From Lepraria neglecta (taxonomy: Eukaryota; Ascomycota; Lecanoromycetes; Lecanorales; Stereocaulaceae), in NCBI GenBank assembly GCA_033220425.1, contig CM065646.1, positions 5,649,501-5,713,500 on the forward strand: DNA of 64,000 bases. Reading direction: 5' to 3'. Position numbers and translations under genes: made by a program. How positions within the stretch are numbered: position 1 is the stretch's first letter; each line of letters starts with the position of its first letter. The notes beneath the pieces were generated by a model. It worked only from the letters and a program-made list of their open reading frames with translations, made no database searches and was not told the origin of the DNA. Below are positions 56,514 through 64,000 of this stretch, piece by piece.

Positions 56514-57643
56514 ATGGCCCTCTTACTTTCCCCTACCTTGAGAAGATGCTACCCAAGAGGCCTCTCTTCTCTTCCTCAAGCCCACAGGCCACTCACTACG
56601 ACTGCTCTCCGGCATGACTCCCCAATCCCTCGCGTCTCAAACCTCGGCCCCACCATACAGGATGAATACGCCACCCTCCGGGCTAAATACCAAACCCCCA
56701 AGAACCCCATCGTCCTCGCCCGTACGTACATTTCCGAGCAATGTCTCCTAATTCATGTCATATCTGCAATTATGTAGCATGTTCTAGGATCAATTCTTCA
56801 CAACTGCTTCCAAACATGGCATTTATCCTCCTCGATGTGGATACAGTGGAACGCTGACCTGGAAATTCTTCAGACGGCCTACTCGGCTTCGACGAACTAC
56901 GCCTAGTAGGGAAGCTCCTCCCAGGAGTTCATTACTGGCGCGGAATCACCGAAGCTCTTACGGCAAACGATATTGAAGTGATTCTCACGTCCGTCCCTCC
57001 CTCGGCCTCCATCGAAGAGCGCGCAGCCAAGCTGAGCGAGGACATCGAGAAGAAAGCGGGGGGCAAGAGCGTCAATATAATCGCGCATAGCATGGGGGGA
57101 TTAGATGCACGCTACATGATCAGCCGCCTCAAACCACCCAACGTGAGGGTACGGAGCTTGACTACGATCGCTTCACCGCACCGTGGATCGGCATTCGCGG
57201 ACTACTGTTTCGACCAGATAGGGCCAGAGCGGCTACCAAAGATCTACCGCGCTCTGCAAACAATGCAAATCTCGACAGGGGCATTCAGTCAACTGACTCG
57301 GCGCTACATGGAAGAGAATTTCAACCCCAAGACACCCAACAGGGAAGGCGTCAAATATTTCTCCTACGGCGCAACAGCGACGCCACCACTCTGGTCTGCC
57401 TTCCGGATGTCCCATCGAATAGTGGAAGAGGTGGAAGGGCCGAATGATGGGCTAGTGAGCGTAGCTAGTAGTCAGTGGGGGACGTACAAGGGGACGCTTG
57501 TTGGGGTCAGTCATCTAGACTTGATTAATTGGACGAATCGGTTGAGATGGCTGGTCTGGGAGATGGTGGGGAATAAGAGGAATTTCAATGCTGTCGCCTT
57601 CTATTTGGATATCGCGGACATGCTTGCGAAGGAGGGTTTTTAG
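56514..57643 (+). CDS. Alpha/beta-hydrolase lipase, mitochondrial Tgl2-like
   Basis: Two exons (56514-56721, 56874-57643; 152-bp intron) join to 325 residues. The start MALLLSPTLRRCYPRGLSSL is basic and amphipathic, like a mitochondrial presequence. The oxyanion region VLAHGLLGFDE is built across the splice, and HYWRGITEAL follows. The nucleophile elbow is AHSMGGLDARYM (Ser about 142). The probable acid lies in VEGPNDGLVSVAS and the His in GVSHLDLINW. TTIASPHRGSAFADY is typical of triacylglycerol lipases. Yeast Tgl2 is a mitochondrial lipase of this kind acting on tri- and diacylglycerols; the same role is inferred. Confidence 0.88.
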
Positions 57644-58000
57644 ATGGGATGGGGATGGGCTAGTGCTCAAGCGCATTGTGAGGACGACGGCTGATGAAAA
57701 GTGTTGCATTTTCGGGAAGCATAAGATACCCTGTACAAACATGAGATTGATTCATTTCCAAAACTCGTTCCAATTGAGCAGACGATGCTATGGCCCCAAT
57801 TACTTTGTACAATGATGGCCTGTATCTATCGCCTCCCGTCAGAGCGCCACTAGAACGAGATTAGAGAAACATGGGAAACCCCCTTTGCCATGAACATATC
57901 GCTCATAGCATGAGACTTTGTCAAACACCGGAGACGTCACCAAGAATAAAGGCTGAAACCGCTTCACAAGCGACGGAGATATACGCGAATCGAGCGCGAG
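57644..58000. other. Intergenic region
   Basis: 3' flank of the lipase gene and upstream region of a small secreted protein; nothing else seen. Confidence 0.45.
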
Positions 58001-58007
58001 TATATAA
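58001..58007 (+). promoter_or_regulatory. Probable TATA box
   Basis: TATATAA, 64 bp before the start codon of the small secreted protein. Confidence 0.5.
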
Positions 58008-58070
58008 CGAGAGCGGAAAATATTGATCTCACCATTGCAGCTATCGGTATTGAAACATCAGATATTAGAG

Positions 58071-58730
58071 ATGCATAGATCTCTGATAACTTGTTTGGCG
58101 GCCTATGGCTGTACATTTGCTCTTGCAGCATCCATTCCTTTTTCATTCGATTTGACAACATCCAGTAGAACGAATCCGAATATAACACTTCCGCTGAATC
58201 TATCATCGAATCTAACGCTGTCAACAGATACGACCTTGTCGACTTCTTCCAAGTAAGTCCCAATAATCGTTACCAAGATGGGAATGGGAGGTAACTCCTG
58301 GAATATCAAGAGTGAAGCGCTTATACCACCCAGCCGTCTCCCATCCGACCCCTACTACTACAACTGCCCCGGCTCCTCCTCAAGCTCGACAGTAATCCTC
58401 AAATTCTACGCTTACGGGGTGCCGCTCCCGAAAAACGACGTAGCAGAAGTGGTCGAGAATGCTGTTCATATCGCAAAACAGCATGCAAGGACCGAATATC
58501 TTCCGTCGTCGGTCCTACGGTATCGATCGGGGAATGTGGCTCTTGTTCTACACTCCAAGGGCCGCATGACGTGGGGGATATCGGAAACCACTGCGTGGGG
58601 TATTTGGAATTTTGTTAACACGTATGAGTATGTTGATTTTGATTTCGATGTTGGGGTGGAGGTGGTGGGTGGGGAGAAGTATTATGGGACGGGGGCATTG
58701 ACGTATTTTAACAGCGTTGCTGAGTCGTAG
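58071..58730 (+). CDS. Small secreted protein of unknown function
   Basis: Two exons (58071-58252, 58313-58730; 60-bp intron) join to 199 residues. MHRSLITCLAAYGCTFALAA is a signal peptide. A Ser/Thr/Asn-rich stretch with several N-glycosylation sites follows (NITLPLNLSSNLTLS). The ordered part includes STVILKFYAYGVPLPKNDVA, ENAVHIAKQHAR and MTWGISETTAWGIWNFV, ending with FDFDVGVEVVGGEKYYGTG. Only two cysteines lie in the mature protein's visible core, so it is not a Cys-rich effector type. I know no family for it. Either of two AG acceptors near 58310 is possible; only the second keeps frame. Confidence 0.75.
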
Positions 58731-58823
58731 CAATCGAATTAACGGTCATTCGGCACCGGATCTTGTCAATGTTGAGTAGTCGAGATGTTTTTGTGTAGTC
58801 CTTTCGGCCCAGATTGAGTTCGT

Positions 58824-60196
58824 TCATGATGCGAAAGGGTCTCTCCCAATCCCTTGGTTGGTGATCAAGAAGATCTGTATCGAAGTCGAGGTAGGGTGGA
58901 AGAAGCCGATTTGCTCGCTCGCCTTGGGCATTGGGACGTCCAATTGCTGAGTCTCAAAGCCATTGGTTCCTTTCATTTGTTAGCCAAGAGCAGTCATTTG
59001 CTGGTAACACTACATACGGCAAGCAGCAAGAAAACATTGTATAGTCTCTTCATTCCGTCTTGTGGCCGAGATCAAGACTTTAAGATTTGGGTAAAGCTCG
59101 AAGAAGTCTCTAATGGTTGCAATGAGAGCAGGCATTGACTTGATGTCGTACGTCTATCAACAAATTAGTTTCATTCAACACCGATCAAAGTCCTGCTAGC
59201 CGCTAGAAGCAGCTCTAGTCGAGGTCGAGACAACGTACGCCATTTCTATAGTAGGCGGATGGCTCGTTGATCAGGGGAACATTGACTCGAGGGAAAGAGA
59301 GCCTCGCCTACCACATCAGCCCCTATAACCAGATCGCAGGAGAGGCCTTCCCCACGGGAACCCACAGGACCACCAATCAAAGTGTGGCCCCATTCTAGCA
59401 CAGCTGTCCTAATCAAACCTTCCTCTTCAAGCTTGTTCAGATCTAGGTTCGTCTTAATGTCAGTGATGACCTCCGAGCTTCCATCTGTGGCGAGCACATA
59501 ACGAGCACCGAGGTGCTTGGCGCAGAGGATAGACAGAAATCCAGTACCAGCGCCAAGCTCGAGCATCCTTTTACCAGCTACGTAGTGGTTGCCGCTCTCA
59601 GACGATAGATAGGCTCCCAGAAAAAGGGCTGCTTCCCATGTCCGGAATCCAGTGGTTCCCGAAGAAGCTAGCAACGAGGGGGCCTCAAGGGTTGTGATCT
59701 GGGATGCTTCTGGAGACGCGATGGGCGCAGTGTAGGTTACATAGCTCTTCTGCTGGGCTGCTGCACTGGCAGATGGTAGAGGCTGAGCCATGTACTTCGC
59801 CAAACATCCGGATATGTCATCCGAGATTTCCTGCGCAAGTATGGAGACCGAGAATCAGTTGAGAAAGAGCACAGGCGGCTTTTCAGACCACAAGGAGACA
59901 TGACGTATGGCAAATTGAGAAGAATATACTCATAAAGGGAAAGAGATAAATCATACATCCTCTTCTGGGTCTTCAATCGCTTCCTCAAGAGCACGAACAA
60001 GTCTCTTCAAGACGCGAAACTTGTAGCGCTCAGGCGGCGAGTATGTAAGAGCGGATTCATTGAACATGCTATCAAAGATCTGAGCTTGAGTATCTGGCAA
60101 TCTGAGAAGTTCCTTGGATGGCAATGCGAGCTGCTCTGGGTCAACAAGTTGTAGATACTGCCTCTTCAGCAGCTCAACCGGGTCAATGTTTTCCAT
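58824..60196 (-). CDS. EFM3: eEF2 lysine methyltransferase, EFM3/EEF2KMT (FAM86) type
   Basis: Four exons (59957-60196, 59312-59830, 59018-59153, 58824-58969) join to 346 residues. The N-terminal FAM86-like helical part (RQYLQLVDPEQLALPSKELL) precedes a class I methyltransferase fold. Blocks are SGTTGFRTWEAALFLGAYLS, the SAM-binding LELGAGTGFLSILCAKHLGA (about 165-184), ATDGSSEVI, the LVIGADV-TYDI junction built over a splice, and VLISATRRNEETIQCFLAAC. The end is FFHPTSTSIQIFLI. Yeast Efm3 and human EEF2KMT methylate a lysine of elongation factor 2 in the cytosol. Starts 310 bp from, and divergent to, ribosomal protein eS24. Confidence 0.9.
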
Positions 60197-60506
60197 TATG
60201 ACACCCTGATATGCCCAGTATTAGATTGATATTTTGAGGCACATTTCAAGGGTCTTTACATCATGTATAGAAAGAATCAAGCAGGTTCGGCAGGGAATGG
60301 ATGGATTCGAAGATATTTTGCCGCTAACATCACGCTAACGCTGAATTCGGCTAGCGTTTATCACCAAGCGAATATCGAACCGCACGAAATCTCAAAAGCC
60401 AGCGACAACCAGCCAACGAAGAACCCCAAACATCTCAGAGTCAGTGGAACAATCCTCGCATTTCCAAGCAAGCTCCTGTACTGACTGTATCCTCCAGCCC
60501 GCAAAG
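60197..60506. promoter_or_regulatory. Shared divergent promoter region, EFM3 / eS24
   Basis: 310 bp between two outward-facing start codons. A pyrimidine-rich stretch before the eS24 start (TGTATCCTCCAGCCCGC) is typical of ribosomal protein leaders. No TATA box is obvious. Confidence 0.6.
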
Positions 60507-61108
60507 ATGGCCGACCGAGAGCAGCCCGTAACGCTGCGCACACGCAAATTCATCCGCAATGCCCTCCTCGGTCGAAAGCAGATGGTCGTGTACGCGTCCC
60601 AGATTCCCAAGCAGTCTATAGCGAGGAAATGTTCTGAGACGAGAATGTGCTGATGGTGCTTCGCTTGCTGCAGAGACGTCCTCCACCCCAACCGCGCAAA
60701 CGTCAAGAAAGACGAACTCCGCCAAAAGCTCGCGGAGCTCTACAAAGCAAACAAAGACCAAGTATCCTGCTTCGGGTTCCGAACACAATACGGAGGAGGC
60801 AAGAGCACAGGGTTCGCGCTCATCTACGATAGCCATGAGGTGATGAAGAAGTTCGAGCCGCATTATCGGTTGGTGAGGTATGGGGCCGCTACGAAGATTG
60901 AGAAGGCTAGTCGGCAGCAGCGTATGTATCCCTCTTCTACACTATACCCTGGCAGGGGATGGGGTCTTGGTTTTTGGTTGGGCTTGGCTTTGGATTTGGA
61001 CGATGTGCTGACCAGTGGGTGTGTACAGGCAAGCAACGCAAGAACCGAGCCAAGACCGTGAGGGGTACGGCGAAGGGGAAGGCGGCGACGAAGGACAAGA
61101 AGAAGTAG
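60507..61108 (+). CDS. RPS24: 40S ribosomal protein eS24
   Basis: Three exons (60507-60589, 60674-60921, 61029-61108) join to 136 residues, the usual length. Family text throughout: [79 protein letters not shown] and a Lys/Arg-rich tail ([13 protein letters not shown]). A component of the small ribosomal subunit. Confidence 0.97.
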
Positions 61109-61591
61109 GGGGTTGGCTGTTGGGTGTTTGCTTGCTACTTTCGAAGGGGGAATTCAGAGGCTGCTTGTGTGTATCTACATCACGTAGTGGCAGTGAGTGG
61201 TGCATAGGGAACACAAGGTCTTTCAGCTTTCGGTTGGCCATGGTATCACTAGTGTTTGGCTGCTATGAAGCATCATTATTCTGTCTAGGAGTCTACCTGA
61301 GCATTGAAAGCATCCTCGGATTGCGCTTGTCCTTCCTAATTGATCTGTCCAAACGATTCTCAAGCAAACAGGTGTCGCATTTTGTAAGGAATGAATCTGG
61401 TGAGCCGACAATGTCCGAACGCCGATTAACAAAAGGGAGAAAGGCCACCAGTGCAATTGATGTTGAGGGTAAGGGAAAGTAAGCAAAAGGCTCGATACAT
61501 TATTTTTATGGTAGGATAACAAGAGCAACACAAACCACCAGCAATAAAGCACCGAAGCAGTAAAAGTAATGTTCTGAAGAATGTCATCAGA
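61109..61591. other. Convergent 3' flanks
   Basis: 3' regions of eS24 and the Zn2Cys6 gene. Nothing else supported. Confidence 0.5.
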
Positions 61592-63183
61592 TCAATGACC
61601 CTTGGCATTCGACTTCAGAATCTTGCGAGCGCGCTGTGGGTTTGTATCGAAAGACCCACTAAGGAGGTCGTATGAAGGTGAATGTCTCGGCTGTGGTTGA
61701 AGAATGGCTGAATGCGATTGACTGTTCGCCAATGCCCCCTCTGGAGCCTGTAATCCATTGGCGGCGAAGCTTCCATGCATTCCATAAAGGTTGAATGATG
61801 AATTCCGACCAGGGAGCTGGCTATTGACTAGCAGATTCGATTGAGCTCCTGATGTCGTGGAATTCTCGGTATTGCTCATGGTGATACTATTTAGGGCCGT
61901 GTGAAAGCCAGAATTGCTTGCAACAGGTTCGTCGGCAGATGAGTGTCTCATAGGGATGTACCCGAAACCTGTGGTGTCGCCCGGGGATGATGAAGCGTTG
62001 CTGCTGGGTGGTCCGGAGGCACTGATGGAACCTTGAGCGGCCGAGCTGACTGAACCTTGGCTTGTACCTGTAATGAAACGGCTCAAGTCCCACGAATCTC
62101 TGCTTTGACGCTGCAAGATGCCCATCTCGCTGTCGCCCTCCTGGGCGGATCCGTTGCTGCTGTCGAGCGAGCTGTGGAGGCTCGTTGGGTTCGGCAAAAT
62201 TCTATTGGCACCTCCATGAGATGGCAAGTGTGTGCCTAGAGGAGACAATCCTGGAAACATTGAGGATCCTTCGGTCGTTACAGCTGGCAGGGGTGCTGCA
62301 CTTGTTGCGGAATATAGATAAGTAGAAGGCTCGTAGCTGGACGAGACATCTTGATCAAACCCCAGATTGTTATAAAATTGCCTGTTATTCGAAGACAATG
62401 GTGTCCAGTTGTGAGAGAGATCGGGGTTAGAGAAGCCTGGTGAAGGGGTTTGGGGCATTTGAAGAGGATATCCATTTCGAGATGGCTGCATATCGTATTG
62501 GTGAATATTGCTGTCCAGGTTTGTGTGGTAATTGGAAGCGAAAGGCCGGCGGGATGGCCCAACCGGATACTGTATGCTGGAAATGTCACTATAGCTAGGG
62601 GCTCGCCCGCTGCCTTGCCCCAGGTAAGGTGCGGTCGTTGACGGAGGAAGCATGTTGGCATTAGCAAGAGCGTACTGACTTGGATCGCTCGTGATTCTCG
62701 GGACAGACGAGGCATATGTTGTAGGCGTTGGGACTGAGTACGCCCACTCGGACTCTAGAGGAGACTGCAAAGCAAGATCGTTGAGTTGGTGAGAATTGAC
62801 CTGATGCGAAACCTATCAATGTACTGCGACCAGAGACAGAATATACCGTAACTTACTCTCAAATAGAAGCAAGTATTGGGACTCGTCCCAGCAGTCTGAC
62901 AAGCTTCACAGCCGTTGCCATCATGAAGATCACCAGTACATTTGATCTTTCGTTTGCGGCAACGAGCGCACTGTTTCTCCGGGGTCAGCTTGTGATGCGC
63001 ATGCGCAGATTGTTTTGGTCAACAGTAAGCACTTACTGCAACGCTATTTCGTTTCCTGGGTTTTTTCTCTCCTCGTCCAGCTCGAGAAGGTTCATTGGGC
63101 GGCGAGTAATCCTCGTCGCGCCCATCACCGTAACCACGAGCGCTTCCATGATACGCAATAGCCCTAGGTTGAGGTTGAGCCAT
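61592..63183 (-). CDS. Zn2Cys6 (C6) binuclear-cluster transcription factor
   Basis: Three exons (63037-63183, 62857-62988, 61592-62764) join to 483 residues. The start is MAQPQPRAIAYHGSARGYGD, with a basic patch EKKPRKRN. The cluster has six cysteines: C56-x2-C59-x6-C66-x9-C76-x2-C79-x9-C89, with QCARCRKRKIKC as the first half; the second half is GNGCEACQTAGTSPNTCFYL. The remaining 390 residues are Ser/Pro/Asn/Gln-rich and look disordered. There is no fungal_trans middle homology region, so this is a short C6 regulator. It should bind DNA in the nucleus; targets cannot be inferred from its neighbours. Confidence 0.88.
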
Positions 63184-64000
63184 GCCGCCGTTTGGACAAG
63201 GAAAGATCCTAGATCCTGCGGATTCCCCGAGAATTGTCGGGTCATCACCCGTTTGATGGCGAGCAAGCCGGAGAGGTCAACGGCTTCACAGCCAAACGCC
63301 GAATACAAGAGGAAGTCGAAGGATGAGGCCTCCCGATGGAGTGGGTCTCTTTGCGAGGTTAAAAACACTGGCTGGACGTTTAGAAGATGTATGCTTAAGA
63401 CAAGTAACGGGGCCTAATAAGCTGCAGCAGGCGGTGAAGAGCGTAGCAAAGGGACAAGGAGCGACCAGCAGAAAGGATTTGGGGTTTTCCTATAAGTAAT
63501 CGAAAACATCTGACTTGGTCAAGGTAGAAGTAGGTCCTATAAGCACGGCTGCTTTGCTATCATATCGATATAATACGACATGTTGCCCAATATTGTTGGA
63601 CCACTATCGTCCCACCTGGGAAGCATGGGTACGAAGACAAAGAATCGTCGTCGATCTTCAGCTGTACGTTGAGGCATTACCACCCAATCGGCTACGTGCA
63701 TAGCACTCCCAGCCCAAGGGTGTTTCAACAAGGCAAAGATCCAGCAGACTCATTCTAGCAAGAATTCTCCTGCGAGATAGTATCGGAAGTAAACCCGACA
63801 AGGTGGTACGGCCGCAATACTATCTCTAATACGCTAGAAGGACAGGCTAGAAAAAGAAAAGTAACGTGAGGCTGAGAGAGCCGCAACGCCGGGATTCTTC
63901 CGGATATGATCTTTTACGTAGCTTCGGATCGCGAATTCCAAATGCACGATCCAATTCGGAAACAAACAAGGCAAGATTAGACTACGCATAGTGGTGGGAA
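63184..64000. other. Upstream region of the Zn2Cys6 gene
   Basis: No gene supported in the last 800 bp; AT-richer towards the window end. Confidence 0.45.

Overview
The window reads as nuclear DNA of a filamentous ascomycete (Pezizomycotina). Most genes are broken by 45-130 bp GT-AG introns with CTAAC/CTGAC-type branch sites. The gene set fits: a Zn2Cys6 regulator, GH18 chitinase, an SRPK-like kinase, INO80 Ies4, GID/CTLH Vid30 and PET117. A leotiomycete-like relative is my guess from gene style only. I joined exons by hand so that reading frame and protein family agree; about twenty genes close exactly in frame.

Layout. 1-7.1 kb: 3' end of an unknown gene, a Nudix hydrolase, the spliceosome-associated CTNNBL1 homologue, and a TPR/F-box/LRR protein of the Dia2/Pof3 type. 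7.1-10.8 kb: decayed DNA with repeats, an F-box pseudogene and another coding remnant. 10.8-15.7 kb: an indoleamine 2,3-dioxygenase with an apparent frameshift and an SRPK-like probable pseudokinase. 15.7-24.2 kb: mostly gene-poor, with a small Gly/Ala-rich gene and a secreted chitinase. 24.4-35 kb: dense housekeeping block (Ies4, Vid30/Gid1, an alpha-arrestin, a Rieske-AIF oxidoreductase, an unknown protein). 35-41.8 kb: accessory and decayed, with an integrase fossil, one orphan multi-exon gene and three diverged repeats with a caspase-like motif. 41.9-45.2 kb: coiled-coil protein and PET117. 45.5-50 kb: a 5'-truncated LINE beside two short-chain dehydrogenase genes, both frame-broken. 50.5-51.6 kb: a MITE-like element and V-ATPase subunit G. 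52-58.7 kb: a PAN/WSC-like secreted protein, a Cys-rich single-pass membrane protein, a Tgl2-like lipase and a small secreted protein. 58.8-63.2 kb: an eEF2 lysine methyltransferase (EFM3 type) divergent from ribosomal protein eS24, then the Zn2Cys6 regulator.

Functional links: no single cluster or operon-like system stands out. EFM3 and eS24 share a 310 bp promoter region and both serve translation. CTNNBL1 and the Dia2-like gene share another divergent 310 bp region. Surface and secreted proteins group at 52-58.7 kb. Decay concentrates at 7-10.8, 35-41.8 and 45.5-50 kb, where repeats and mobile DNA also lie. I did not find a convincing, wholly new system. The strongest oddities are the pseudokinase, the chitinase N-terminal tryptophan repeats, the ATG-only exon plus 9-nt microexon of V-ATPase G, and the inverted-repeat element at 50.56 kb.
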